64,000 bases of DNA. It comes from Nitrospira sp. ND1. Lineage in GTDB: Bacteria > Nitrospirota > Nitrospiria > Nitrospirales > Nitrospiraceae. Below are positions 35,116 through 43,682 of this stretch, in pieces. Made by a program: the position numbers and the translations under genes. The DNA lies in assembly GCF_900170025.1 (NCBI RefSeq), contig NZ_FWEX01000006.1:1387089-1451088 (forward strand). Reading direction: 5' to 3'. Position 1 is the stretch's first letter. Each line of letters begins with the position of its first letter. The notes beneath the pieces are model-generated. The model saw only the letters and a program-made list of their open reading frames with translations, had not been told where the DNA came from and searched no databases.

Positions 35116-35760
35116 TCATCGAATACGTTCCAACGCCTCGCGTGCCCGACTCCGCACCGTTTGATCCCAGTCTTCCTTGCTGACATAGGCCAACTTGTCC
35201 TTGGCCGCGCTGGCTCGCAACCGACCGAGGCCCAATGCCGCGCTGGATCGCACATAAGCATGGTCATCTTCCAAGGCCGCCAGGAGATGGGCCACAGCCG
35301 CGTCGTCGCCGATCACTCCCAGGTGGCTTGCCGCCATTCCCCGTACCTGATGTTGTTTGTCTCCCAACGCCCGCTTGAGGGTCGTCACAAATAATTCCTG
35401 GAACTGCGATGCGATCGCTTCGAGCCCAACCCGCCGGTATTCGTTCACCTCGATCACCGCGAATGCCAGCGTGAGTCGTTTGTCGGAGGCGGTCTGGCTC
35501 TCGAATAACTTGATCAATCGCGCCCGCTGCTGATTCCTTCGACGGCGTTTGACGATCTTTCCAATGAGGATCCACGCGACCGCCATGATCGCAAGCGACA
35601 GGGCGGCCAGGGGAAGCGCCTGGTCGATGATGAGGTCCTGCATGTCCGGTGACAGACGCTTCCACACCCAAACGCCGGATACAACAAGACCCAGCAGGAG
35701 AAGAATCGTGGTCAGATTGGCTTGGCCGGATTGCGCGTGACGAGGCATGGCAGGCGACAT
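35116..35760 (-). CDS. Membrane-anchored HEAT-repeat protein
   Basis: 214 residues. Two N-terminal hydrophobic helices (LTTILLLLGLVVSGVWVW and LPLAALSLAIMAVAWILIG) are followed by a basic KIVKRRRRNQQRAR stretch. The C-terminal half is armadillo/HEAT-like, with repeats around HQVRGMAASHLGVIGD, AYVRSSAALGLGRLRA and VRSRAREALERIR. It is probably an inner-membrane protein with a cytoplasmic protein-binding surface. No specific partner can be named. It is convergent with the phosphoesterase and divergent from MarR. Confidence 0.75.
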   Translation of the reverse strand: MSPAMPRHAQSGQANLTTILLLLGLVVSGVWVWKRLSPDMQDLIIDQALPLAALSLAIMAVAWILIGKIVKRRRRNQQRARLIKLFESQTASDKRLTLAFAVIEVNEYRRVGLEAIASQFQELFVTTLKRALGDKQHQVRGMAASHLGVIGDDAAVAHLLAALEDDHAYVRSSAALGLGRLRASAAKDKLAYVSKEDWDQTVRSRAREALERIR

Positions 35761-35810
35761 GATAGGGGGACGGTCTGTGCGGCGTCAACGCGACCTTGGG
35801 CGGCCGACTC

Positions 35811-35840
35811 TTGACAGCTACCCGATGGGATGACTAGGCT
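35811..35840 (+). promoter_or_regulatory. Promoter of the MarR gene, possibly giving a leaderless transcript
   Basis: TTGACA (35811-35816) is a perfect -35. With an 18-base spacer the -10 is TAGGCT (35835-35840), a weaker match. The expected transcription start (about 35847) falls almost on the ATG at 35850, and no Shine-Dalgarno sequence is present in between. Confidence 0.5.
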
Positions 35841-35849
35841 GCGCGCGCA

Positions 35850-36308
35850 ATGGAGTTACCCGACCTCAAAGACGATCCACACCTCAAAGTCCTGCGCCCG
35901 TTGGTCGAGACCTACCTCGCCTTTTGGCGCATGGATAGCCGTCACGTGCGTTCGTTGAAGCTGACCCCCTCCCAATTCGACGTGATTGCCACGTTGGGCG
36001 ATACCAAAGGACTGACCTGCGCCGAACTCTCTACCGCCACCTTGGTGACCAAGGGGACCCTGACCGGCGTGCTGGACCGCCTGGAGGATAAGGGGTTGAT
36101 TCGACGCACGCCGGTCGCCGATGACCGACGAAGCACGCGCATCTGCCTGACCGAGAAAGGCGACCGCCTGTTCAAGAAAACATTTGCGGCCCACATCGCA
36201 TTTTTACGCCCCTTTTTCGAACGAGCGCTCACCACCGCAGAAGCGGAGCAATTGCGCACGCTCCTCCGCCGCCTCCACCGGAGCTTTCAGGAGAAGCCGA
36301 CGGCATGA
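35850..36308 (+). CDS. MarR-family transcriptional regulator
   Basis: 152 residues with the winged helix-turn-helix of MarR: LTPSQFDVIATLGDTKG, LTCAELSTATLVTKGTLTG (recognition helix), VLDRLEDKGLIRRTP and a basic wing DDRRSTRICLTEKG. Helices at both ends would form the dimer. MarR proteins usually repress their own operon and respond to phenolics, peroxides or metals. The stop overlaps the downstream metallo-hydrolase start by 4 bases, which suggests that hydrolase is the regulated partner. No Shine-Dalgarno sequence is visible before the start. Confidence 0.9.
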   Translation: MELPDLKDDPHLKVLRPLVETYLAFWRMDSRHVRSLKLTPSQFDVIATLGDTKGLTCAELSTATLVTKGTLTGVLDRLEDKGLIRRTPVADDRRSTRICLTEKGDRLFKKTFAAHIAFLRPFFERALTTAEAEQLRTLLRRLHRSFQEKPTA

Positions 36309-37063
36309 TCCGGGTCACGGTGCTGGGCTCAGGCACAAACGTTCACCCGACACGCGCTGCGGCCGGGTACCTGGTTCAGACCGACCAGACTTTTCTCCTC
36401 GACTTCGGACCCCGCACGCTCAGCAACTTGATCACCAGCGGTGTCGATCGGCACCGGATTACACATATTCTGTTTTCTCATTTCCACGCCGACCACTTTG
36501 CGGATTTCATTCCCTTCTTCTTCGATGCCGTCATCTTCTGCAAGTACCAAGGCGGCACCAGACCTCCGTTGACCCTGATCGGTCCGCATGGCACCGCCAA
36601 GTTGATGCGCGCGATGATGACGACATTCCCGAGTTTCAACCGCGCACCGTTTCGCGTCACGGTTCGAGAAGTCTCCGATCGCGCCTTCCGCCTCGGCGAT
36701 ACCCGCATCAAACCCGGGACGGTGACCCATGCGCCTCGACTGCATTGCGTAGGCTACCGCATCGAATATCAGGACCATGTCGTCACCTACTCGGGAGATT
36801 CCCTCTATTGCGACAACCTGGTCCGTCTCTGCCACGAGGCGGATCTTGCCATTCTGGACTGTTCCTTTCCGGAAAACCGCCCGGGCGCAGGACATCTCCA
36901 CGCCGGGCTCTGCGGCCGCGTGGCGCAGGAAGCCGGCATCAACCAACTTGTACTGTCCCATTTTTATCCGATTGCAGAACGGTATGACGTCTGCGCACAG
37001 GCGGGAAACTATTTCTCAGGACGCATTCGGATGGCGCGGGACCTGCTCAAGCTCAAAGCTTAG
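36305..37063 (+). CDS. Metallo-beta-lactamase-fold hydrolase (RNase Z-like branch)
   Basis: 252 residues. Metal ligands are visible: SHFHADHFADFI (HxHxDH), VTHAP, TYSGDSLYCDN and the late SHFYP histidine. The N-terminal VTVLGSGTNVHPTRAAAGYL resembles the RNase Z/AtsA-type subgroup (GTG then substrate-binding loop). The exosite typical of RNase Z is not obvious, so tRNA processing should not be assumed. It is translationally coupled to the MarR gene upstream (ATGA overlap). Confidence 0.85.
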   Translation: MIRVTVLGSGTNVHPTRAAAGYLVQTDQTFLLDFGPRTLSNLITSGVDRHRITHILFSHFHADHFADFIPFFFDAVIFCKYQGGTRPPLTLIGPHGTAKLMRAMMTTFPSFNRAPFRVTVREVSDRAFRLGDTRIKPGTVTHAPRLHCVGYRIEYQDHVVTYSGDSLYCDNLVRLCHEADLAILDCSFPENRPGAGHLHAGLCGRVAQEAGINQLVLSHFYPIAERYDVCAQAGNYFSGRIRMARDLLKLKA

Positions 37064-37128
37064 CTAGGAACCGTCGGTGGTTCGTTCTAGAACATAAAAG
37101 AGAGAGGCACGCTGGCGAGAACAGACGA

Positions 37129-37252
37129 GCAGGATGCTCAAAAAGCCCGTCCAGCAAGGCCGCAGCGAGTGAAGATCCGAGGCGTACCCTTGCGGTACGT
37201 TGAGGATCTGGACGAAGCGAGACGAAGCTGACGGACTTTTTCAGCATCCTGC
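37129..37252. repeat. Inverted-repeat element, family 1 (single copy)
   Basis: 124 bases with inverted ends: GCAGGATGCTCAAAAAGCCC at the left and the reverse complement of GCAGGATGCTGAAAAAGTCC at the right. The interior contains a second dyad (GATCCGAGGCGTACC paired with GGTACGTTGAGGATC). It shares CCAGCAAGGCCGCAGCGAG with the 23027-23231 element. The right end overlaps the TAG stop (37252-37254) of the - strand SirB1-like gene. No coding content. Confidence 0.8.
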
Positions 37253-38112
37253 TACAGCCCTTCTTCTCGTTGCTCACACCCCAATATTTCAATGAAGCGA
37301 GGCAGGCGGGTCTTTTTCAGCGGCTCATCGAGCTTATTGTAGATGGCGAGCAGATTCTTGATCATACGGGCGAGAATCGCGCGAGTGGGACTCTTCTGGA
37401 GAAACCGGTCTTCGAATCCGTAACCGGCTTCCGTCAGGAAACGGGCGCAGTTTTTCTCCGTCAGCAGTGCGCCCCCGTTGAAACAATCGATGAAGATCTT
37501 ATACCGATCGGAGTCGAACTTCACGAGGAAGTGGCCCGGCATGCCGATCCCCTGCACCGGCAGGTGCAACCGCTTTCCAATGAGCAGATACACGGTTGAA
37601 AGACTGATCGGGATTCCTGTTCGCCGGTCCATCACACAGTTGAGATAACTGTTCTCGACCTCATAGTAGTTCTTGGTGTTTCCTCTAAACCCCGCTTCGG
37701 TGAACAGGTAGCGATTGAGCGCCTTGACAGTCTCTTCCCCTGAGACCCGGGACCCGATCTGCTCCCGCACATCCTGAGCCATACGATCCAATTGTCGCTG
37801 ATAGCTCTGGACGTCAAGCGTCGGATAGGCATACCGCGCCAACAGGAACGCCCCCGTTTCAAGATCGATGTGATCTTCCGGAAGGGCGATGAGATCCCGG
37901 AGTTCTTCTTCCAGCCTGGTCCCGCGGATTTCCTCCAGCACCGTGACGATACGATCGGCCATCTCCGGCTGCTCGATCTCCGCTTCCTGCAGGAGCGGCA
38001 CGGCGGAGTCGCCGAAATCGATGAGCTTCCCGCTGATCGTCTTGACGATCCGTTCGTCCTCATCGCCGAGGAGTCGAATCAAGGCGCGGATTTGGCTTTC
38101 ATTCACAAACAT
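37252..38112 (-). CDS. SirB1-family transglutaminase-like protein
   Basis: 286 residues from ATG 38112, preferred over an upstream extension because MFVNESQIRALIRLL starts the domain. The family pattern includes LIALPEDHIDLETGAFLLARYAYP, NRYLFTEAGFRGNTKNYYE, SYLNCVMDRRTGIPISLSTVYLLIG, then VGMPGHFLVKF-like GIGMPGHFLVKF and FIDCFNGG. SirB1/TPR-type transglutaminase relatives keep a Cys (NCVMDRRTGIP) and His (GHFLV) pair, but biochemistry is largely unknown. It is last in a - strand set with an ABC exporter. Its stop codon lies inside the inverted-repeat element at 37129. Confidence 0.8.
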   Translation of the reverse strand: MFVNESQIRALIRLLGDEDERIVKTISGKLIDFGDSAVPLLQEAEIEQPEMADRIVTVLEEIRGTRLEEELRDLIALPEDHIDLETGAFLLARYAYPTLDVQSYQRQLDRMAQDVREQIGSRVSGEETVKALNRYLFTEAGFRGNTKNYYEVENSYLNCVMDRRTGIPISLSTVYLLIGKRLHLPVQGIGMPGHFLVKFDSDRYKIFIDCFNGGALLTEKNCARFLTEAGYGFEDRFLQKSPTRAILARMIKNLLAIYNKLDEPLKKTRLPRFIEILGCEQREEGL

Positions 38113-38138
38113 GGAAGGACTCCGCTGCGCAATCCCAT

Positions 38139-38918
38139 TCACCCGATCGCCCGCCGGAAAGCGCGCGCGCCGCCATAGAGGCACAGCGCATCGAACAACA
38201 CCATCACCCCGATGACCATGCCGACATGGGGCAGGGCTTCAGCCCATCCCTGCAGAATGAGCGGCCGCACGGCATCAATCGCCCAGGTCATGGGATTAAA
38301 CTGCGCGAGAAAACCCATCCAGCCCGGCATCGCCGCCAGCGGCACCAGGGCCGAGCTCAAGAAAATCATGGGCAGGGAGAGAAACCCGAGGACCGAGAAA
38401 AAATCGCCGTGGCTTTTCACTGAAAAGGCCATGGCCATGGAAATCGCCGTCAGCCCGACACCGAACATCATGCCGATGAACAAGATCGTCGCCACCCCCA
38501 ACAATCCCGTGACCGGCTGCACCCCGAACAACCAGGCCACACCAAGAATGACCAGCACTTGCAGCGACGTGATGGTCGTCACAAAAATGAACCGGCTCAG
38601 AATCACCGACGTGCGGTGAATCGGGGTGGACATCAGCCGTTCGAGAAACCCGTTCTCCTTGTCGAAGAGCAGATCCACGCCACCGGCCAATCCGTTGTTC
38701 AACACCGTCATAACGACCACACCGGCGGTCAGAAAGCTGATGTAGCTCGACGCTTGCGTCACCTGCATGTCTGCGGCGCGTTGAAACAAATTCCCGAAGA
38801 AGATCAACCAGAATAACATCGGCTGGACCAGGGTAAAGAGCATGCTGAACTTTTCCCGGCTCAGCCGGCGCACCCAGCGCATCGTCAGTGCCCGAATCTC
38901 CTGCCAATATTCTTTCAT
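38139..38918 (-). CDS. ABC-2 type exporter permease
   Basis: 259 residues, six transmembrane helices. The N-terminal LTMRWVRRLSREKFSMLFTLVQPMLFWLIF and later FLERLMSTPIHRTSVILSRF are the ABC-2 pattern (drug-exporter/DrrB-like). The PMIFLSSALVPLAAMPGWM stretch matches the conserved region before the last helices. It should pair with the ATPase encoded upstream. The cargo is unknown; antibiotics, lipids and hydrophobic compounds are typical for this subgroup. Confidence 0.85.
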   Translation of the reverse strand: MKEYWQEIRALTMRWVRRLSREKFSMLFTLVQPMLFWLIFFGNLFQRAADMQVTQASSYISFLTAGVVVMTVLNNGLAGGVDLLFDKENGFLERLMSTPIHRTSVILSRFIFVTTITSLQVLVILGVAWLFGVQPVTGLLGVATILFIGMMFGVGLTAISMAMAFSVKSHGDFFSVLGFLSLPMIFLSSALVPLAAMPGWMGFLAQFNPMTWAIDAVRPLILQGWAEALPHVGMVIGVMVLFDALCLYGGARAFRRAIG

Positions 38919-38947
38919 AGACCCTTCACAACGCTCTTGATCGAGCC

Positions 38948-39919
38948 TTACTGACCCTCTGCCTTCGGTTGGTCGTCTTTGATAGACCGCCCCGTATGGG
39001 CAATAAACACATCATCCAATCGCGGCCGGTGATAGTCGATGAACTCCAGCTGACAGGTCAGACGATTCGCCGCTTCAAGAATGGCCGGCAGGGCCTTCTC
39101 GGGAGAATCGACTCGAATATCCAGCCCGGTCGGGGTGGTCGTCACAGCTCGAATGGCCGGCAGATTCTTCACCGCCGCCGCAAGCAACTCGACACGTTCA
39201 TGCTCCCGCACCGTCAGCGACACCAAGTCTCCGCCCAAACCGGCTTTCAACTCGTTGGGAACGCCCAGGGCCTTGATCCGACCTCCGTCAATGATAGCGA
39301 TCCGATCACAGAGCTGATCGGCCTCATCCAGATAGTTGGTGGTCATGACGACGGTAATGCCCCGCTCCCGCATGGCCCGGACATGATCCCAAATGCGCAA
39401 CCGGCTTTGTACATCCAAGCCGAGCGTCGGCTCGTCGAGAAAGAGGATCTTCGGGTCGGGCAAGAGACCGCAGGCGATATCCAATTTCCGTTTCATGCCA
39501 CCGGAATAGGTCTTTGCGGGACGATCAGCCTGCTGCTCTAATTCAACCAGCTTCAATAATTGGGGAATACGTGTGGACGCGTCTTCAGGCGACAGGTGAT
39601 AGAGATCGGCGAGTAGCTCGAGATGTTCCCGCCCCGTCAGGAACCGATCGATCGCCCGCTCCTGAGGCACGTACCCGATCGTCTTCCTGACGCGGTCGGC
39701 ATCCTTCACCGAATCCATGCCGAGAATCGTCGCCGACCCGGATGTGGGATGGAGCAGCGTGATCAGGATACGGAGTGTGGTACTCTTACCGGCGCCGTTC
39801 GGGCCGAGCAGACCGAATATCTCTCCCGCATAGACCTGAAAGGACAGGTCATCAACGGCACGGACCTTCTCGTACGTTTTCCCGAGATGCGACACCTCGA
39901 TGGCGACCGCCCGCGACAT
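38948..39919 (-). CDS. ABC exporter ATP-binding protein (DrrA-like)
   Basis: 323 residues from ATG 39919, which shares a base with the upstream stop (TGATG). Walker A GPNGAGKSTTLR, Q-loop YVPQERAIDRF, signature YSGGMKRKLDIA and Walker B ILFLDEPTLGLD are all intact, and H-loop VMTTNYLDEAD has Asn at the usual His position. The C-terminal 90 residues after the ATPase core form the DrrA-type accessory domain (ALPAILEAANRLTCQLEF). It works with the permease downstream as a dimeric exporter. Confidence 0.88.
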   Translation of the reverse strand: MSRAVAIEVSHLGKTYEKVRAVDDLSFQVYAGEIFGLLGPNGAGKSTTLRILITLLHPTSGSATILGMDSVKDADRVRKTIGYVPQERAIDRFLTGREHLELLADLYHLSPEDASTRIPQLLKLVELEQQADRPAKTYSGGMKRKLDIACGLLPDPKILFLDEPTLGLDVQSRLRIWDHVRAMRERGITVVMTTNYLDEADQLCDRIAIIDGGRIKALGVPNELKAGLGGDLVSLTVREHERVELLAAAVKNLPAIRAVTTTPTGLDIRVDSPEKALPAILEAANRLTCQLEFIDYHRPRLDDVFIAHTGRSIKDDQPKAEGQ

Positions 39920-40608
39920 CAGCCCCACCCTCCGGCACCGTGCCGCTCCGCCAGCTTGAACTGGATGAGGTCGCTGAGACGGCGGGCCTGCTGCGGCACA
40001 TGGTCCGCTTCCAGCAAAAACTGCTTCTCCAGCGGGGTGCAGTCGAGATACGTCGAGAGGGAATTCACGAACACCTCGTCGCTCACATCGGGCCGGACCA
40101 GGCTGTGCAGCGGCGAGGCTTCCTCATCGGCCTTGAGATATTCGTCGAGCACGTCCGTCAGATAGCGGCGTAGCGCCGGCTCCATGGAGACAGCGCCTTC
40201 CCGCGGCTTCAGCGCGACCCGGGCTTCGCGATAACTCTTCTCATAAAACTCTTCGTGTATTTCATAGCGCTCAAGGCCTTGGAGGAGGATGTTCGAGCGG
40301 CCATCGGGCAAGGCTTGAACACTGGCCAACCGTCCGACACACCCGATCGAAAAGATCGGGGGATTTCCGTCGTACTGTTCTTCCCATCCTTCTTTAAGCA
40401 ACGCCATCCCGATGCATTGCCCTCCCGCCGCCGCATCCGCTACCATCTGGCGGTAGCGCGGTTCGAACACATGGAGCGGCAGATAGGTTTTGGGAAAGAA
40501 GACGAGGTTGGGAAGGGGAAACAACGGAATGCGCTCCGGCACCGGAAACGGCTGCGCCTTTCCCGATAACTCCCGGCTCGACTGGTCACGTTCGGGCTCA
40601 AGAAACAT
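39919..40608 (-). CDS. LON substrate-binding-domain protein (no protease)
   Basis: 229 residues covering only the N-terminal substrate-binding domain of Lon: RIPLFPLPNLVFFPKTYLPLHVFEPRYRQM, IGMALLKEGWEE, IGCVGRLASVQALPDGRSNILLQGL and a C-terminal helical part with VSDEVFVNSLSTYLDCTPLEKQFLLE. No AAA+ or protease domain follows. Such stand-alone LON-domain proteins (YcaC/PF02190-type) are of unknown role. The stop overlaps the ABC ATPase start, so it heads a four-gene operon with the exporter and the SirB1-like protein. Confidence 0.85.
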   Translation of the reverse strand: MFLEPERDQSSRELSGKAQPFPVPERIPLFPLPNLVFFPKTYLPLHVFEPRYRQMVADAAAGGQCIGMALLKEGWEEQYDGNPPIFSIGCVGRLASVQALPDGRSNILLQGLERYEIHEEFYEKSYREARVALKPREGAVSMEPALRRYLTDVLDEYLKADEEASPLHSLVRPDVSDEVFVNSLSTYLDCTPLEKQFLLEADHVPQQARRLSDLIQFKLAERHGAGGWG

Positions 40609-40786
40609 GGCTCACGATAGCTGATGCTTTGCAAAATTGTCAACGCTTCCGGGCAAGGCAGTCACGGAAATGACCCTCGCAAAACCCTCATGAATACTGG
40701 CGTTCCGTCGGTCCCTCATCAAATATGGCACCGCATCATAGGCCGCCACTCCTCACCGCGCACAGGCGACAGCCGGTGAGTCGGAC

Positions 40787-41926
40787 GTGATCACAGTGCG
40801 CCATTCTGCATTCGCCGCCCTGGCGGTTATGGTCGTGCTTCTGACCGGCACCGTTCATTCTGTGGCAACGGACAACCAGGCACCGTCATTTGACACCGCC
40901 AAGCCCGGCTACCGGTATGAATTTCCTAAAGACCATGGCGCCCACGAACGGTTTCGTACTGAATGGTGGTATTACACCGGCCATCTCACGGCTGCCGGAG
41001 GCCGGCAGTTCGGATTTGAGCTCACCTTTTTCAGGCGAGGCATTCCACCGGAACAAGTCCGGACTCAGCCCTCGCAGTGGTCGATTCAACAACTCTATCT
41101 GGCCCACTTCGCCCTCACCGACCTCGACGGCAACCGATTCCTTTTTGCCGATAAACTCAGTCGCGAAGGTCTCGGAAAGGCCGGCGCGGAGACGGACCGG
41201 CTGCATGTCTGGATCGATCGCTGGTCAGCCACCATGGATGATCCCACGTCGTCCCGACAGAAGCTCCAGGCCGCCACCGATGCATTTGCGATCGATTTGC
41301 AGGTCACCCCGGGGAAGTCGCTCGTGCTCCACGGCCGGGAGGGCATCAGCCGCAAGGGCGCGCGACCTGAGCAGGCCTCTCACTATTATTCGTTCACCCA
41401 CCTGACAACCGAGGGGGAGATTCGCATCGGCGCGGACACCTTTTCCGTCTCCGGTCTCAGCTGGATGGATCACGAATTCGGCTCAGCCGATCTGGAGCGG
41501 GATGTCGTGGGATGGGACTGGTTCAGCCTGCAGTTGAGCGACGCGACCGAACTGATGTGGTATTCCCTGCGGCGGGCCGATGGATCGGCGGACCCCGTCT
41601 CCAGCGGCACCTTGGTCTTTGCCGATGGACGAACTCAGCCGCTCACGGCCCGGGACCTCACCGTTGAGTCGCTCGACTATTGGACAAGCCCGCGATCGAA
41701 GGCGCAGTATCCGCAACAGTGGCGAATCACGGCGCCCAGCCTGGGACTCAATCTGGATGTGCGATCGTTGCTCGCCGACCAGGAACTGAATACCGCGCGC
41801 AGCACCCGCGTGGTGTACTGGGAAGGGGCCGTATCCGCCACCGGACAGGCCCACGGCACAGCCGTCACGGGACGTGGCTATGTCGAACTCACGGGATACG
41901 CCGAGCGCTTCACCCAGCGACTGTAG
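40787..41926 (+). CDS. Secreted lipocalin-like/CrtC-family hydratase or AttH-like protein
   Basis: 379 residues from GTG 40787; signal peptide (FAALAVMVVLLTGTVHSVA). The mature part carries two lipocalin-like halves typical of the AttH/carotenoid 1,2-hydratase group: FPKDHGAHERFRTEWWYYTGHL, GFELTFFRRGIPP, SGLSWMDHEFGSADL and WYSLRRADGS. Similar proteins are called 'predicted secreted hydrolase'. In CrtC the conserved acid/base residues add water to carotenoids; no carotenoid genes are nearby, so lipid or hydroxylated polyene binding is a cautious guess. In other genomes relatives sit beside ABC transporters, but not here. Confidence 0.75.
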   Translation: MITVRHSAFAALAVMVVLLTGTVHSVATDNQAPSFDTAKPGYRYEFPKDHGAHERFRTEWWYYTGHLTAAGGRQFGFELTFFRRGIPPEQVRTQPSQWSIQQLYLAHFALTDLDGNRFLFADKLSREGLGKAGAETDRLHVWIDRWSATMDDPTSSRQKLQAATDAFAIDLQVTPGKSLVLHGREGISRKGARPEQASHYYSFTHLTTEGEIRIGADTFSVSGLSWMDHEFGSADLERDVVGWDWFSLQLSDATELMWYSLRRADGSADPVSSGTLVFADGRTQPLTARDLTVESLDYWTSPRSKAQYPQQWRITAPSLGLNLDVRSLLADQELNTARSTRVVYWEGAVSATGQAHGTAVTGRGYVELTGYAERFTQRL

Positions 41927-41965
41927 CCACTCGCCTGATGTCTACCTTGACTCAATCGCCACGCT

Positions 41966-43039
41966 ATGGTTAGGTCTGCGGCCATTGTGATGACACGACG
42001 AACTCGAATGGCTGCCCTGCTCCGGACATCCGTCTGCCTGGTCGGCTTGTTCCTCCTGGCCTGCGGGTCGCGCGAAGCGGCGGTGGTCTCGATCGCGCTC
42101 CATCCGTCGAACCCCAACATCGTCTATGTCGCGACGAACGAAGCCGTGCACAAGACCCGCGACGGTGGCGCGACCTGGGAACAGTTTCAGGCGTTCACGG
42201 CCCGCCGCGTGACGACCCTGGCGATCGACCCGAAACTCCCTGCCACGGTCTACGCGGGCACAATGGGCGATGCCATCTACAAGAGCCCGGACGGCGGGCA
42301 GCATTGGCTCCCGCACAATGTCGGGCTCAAAGAGCATGTGTCCTTCGTCAATGAAATCATCTTCCATCCCGACAATACCGAGCTCATCTACCTTGCCACG
42401 ACGGTCGGCGCCTTTGTCAGCAAAAACGGAGGCCGGGAATGGGAAGAGCGGATGGCGGGCATGAAGGAAGTGCATATCGTCACCTGCATCACCATGGATC
42501 ATCAACACCCTCGCGTCTTGTACGCCGGGACGACAGGCGGCACCTATCGCAGTGAAGACGGCGGCACGACCTGGCAGAAGAAAAACAACGGACTCATACC
42601 TGACGATGTGCTGAACGCCGCCATGGCGCTCGGGGTGAATATGCTGGCGGTCGATCCGCGTAATTCCGACATCGTCTACGCCGCCACCACCAAGGGGCTT
42701 TTTCGATCCACCAACCGGGCCGACTACTGGGAACAGATCGGCCAGAACCTGGCCAATCAATTCATCAGCACCCTGGCCCTGCATCCGACCGATCCCAACA
42801 TTGTGTACATCGGTGGCCCGGAGGGTATTCTCAAGACCGTCGATGGCGGGAAAACCTGGCAAGCCCACAACCAGGGACTGACGACCATGAATGTGCGGAC
42901 GATCAGCCTCAGCCCGAGCGATCCTCAACTGCTCTATCTGGGGACCAATGGTAGCGGGTTGTATCGGTCGATCAACGGCGGCGCACAGTGGACCCCGATC
43001 CCCCTGACCAGTCACGCGCAAGCGGCGCCCGCGCCGTAG
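41966..43039 (+). CDS. Lipoprotein with Asp-box/sortilin-like beta-propeller repeats
   Basis: 357 residues from ATG 41966; ATGs at 41990 and 42008 are equally possible starts. A lipobox (GLFLLAC) follows a short hydrophobic helix, so it is lipid-anchored. The rest is made of repeats of about 45 residues with Asp-box motifs: TRDGGATWE, SPDGGQHWL, SKNGGREWE, SEDGGTTWQ, TVDGGKTWQ and SINGGAQWT, each preceded by a VYAGT-type strand. That is the layout of six- to seven-bladed propellers such as BNR/sortilin-like proteins and YCF48. It may bind proteins or polysaccharides. No catalytic glycosidase residue is apparent. Confidence 0.8.
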   Translation: MVRSAAIVMTRRTRMAALLRTSVCLVGLFLLACGSREAAVVSIALHPSNPNIVYVATNEAVHKTRDGGATWEQFQAFTARRVTTLAIDPKLPATVYAGTMGDAIYKSPDGGQHWLPHNVGLKEHVSFVNEIIFHPDNTELIYLATTVGAFVSKNGGREWEERMAGMKEVHIVTCITMDHQHPRVLYAGTTGGTYRSEDGGTTWQKKNNGLIPDDVLNAAMALGVNMLAVDPRNSDIVYAATTKGLFRSTNRADYWEQIGQNLANQFISTLALHPTDPNIVYIGGPEGILKTVDGGKTWQAHNQGLTTMNVRTISLSPSDPQLLYLGTNGSGLYRSINGGAQWTPIPLTSHAQAAPAP

Positions 43040-43057
43040 GATTGGCGAGATCTCCCG

Positions 43058-43666
43058 ATGCCGATCGTCCTGCTCATCAGACATGGAGAAACGGAGTGGA
43101 ATCGATCCGGCCGGGTGATGGGCGATCAACCGATTCCCCTCAACCGGACCGGCGAAGAACAGGCCCGCACCTGCGCCGGCATCCTGTCTCGCACCCCGAT
43201 CGCGGCCATCTACACCAGCCCGGTCCTGCGGGCCGCGCAGACCGCCGAGATTCTACGTGGGCCACAGGAGATCCCGCTACATCAGGTTCCCGGGCTGAGT
43301 GAGATCGGCGTGGGGAATTGGATCAATCGCTATTGGCATGAATTCGCCGACGACCCGGCCAAGCGGGAGTGGTACACCCACCCGGACCGGGCCCGGCCTT
43401 CCGGCGGAGAAACGCTGCGCGAGGTGCAACAGCGGGCGGTGGCGGCAGTGGAACAAGCCCTCGCGCCCGCCCACGACAGCCCCGTCGTGATCGTGTCCCA
43501 CGGGGATGTCATTCGGGCGATTCTCGCGCACTACCTGCAGCTCGACCTGGCGATCATCCGCCAGGCTCGCATCGATCACGTGGCGGTCAGCGGGTTGGAC
43601 CTGACAGGCACCGCAGCCCAGCTGCTGTTCCTCAACCATCGCCCCGGCTTAGAAACGCTTCTGTAG
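43058..43666 (+). CDS. Histidine phosphatase family protein (phosphoglycerate-mutase-like)
   Basis: 202 residues. The RHG motif (LLIRHGETEWNRSG) supplies the phospho-accepting His. A second histidine follows in VSHGDVIRAIL. Other core residues are TGEEQARTCAG and SPVLRAAQTAEIL. The family covers cofactor-dependent phosphoglycerate mutases, alpha-ribazole phosphatase CobC and broad phosphatases. I cannot tell which one this is; the context gives no cobalamin genes. It starts 18 bases after the propeller lipoprotein and may be co-transcribed. Confidence 0.88.
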   Translation: MPIVLLIRHGETEWNRSGRVMGDQPIPLNRTGEEQARTCAGILSRTPIAAIYTSPVLRAAQTAEILRGPQEIPLHQVPGLSEIGVGNWINRYWHEFADDPAKREWYTHPDRARPSGGETLREVQQRAVAAVEQALAPAHDSPVVIVSHGDVIRAILAHYLQLDLAIIRQARIDHVAVSGLDLTGTAAQLLFLNHRPGLETLL

Positions 43667-43682
43667 TCGACCACCCTACCTT

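Noticed and set aside
41942-43129. 395-codon open frame antisense to the propeller lipoprotein
   Set aside because: The + strand gene has a lipobox and six Asp boxes; the antisense translation has no domain character.
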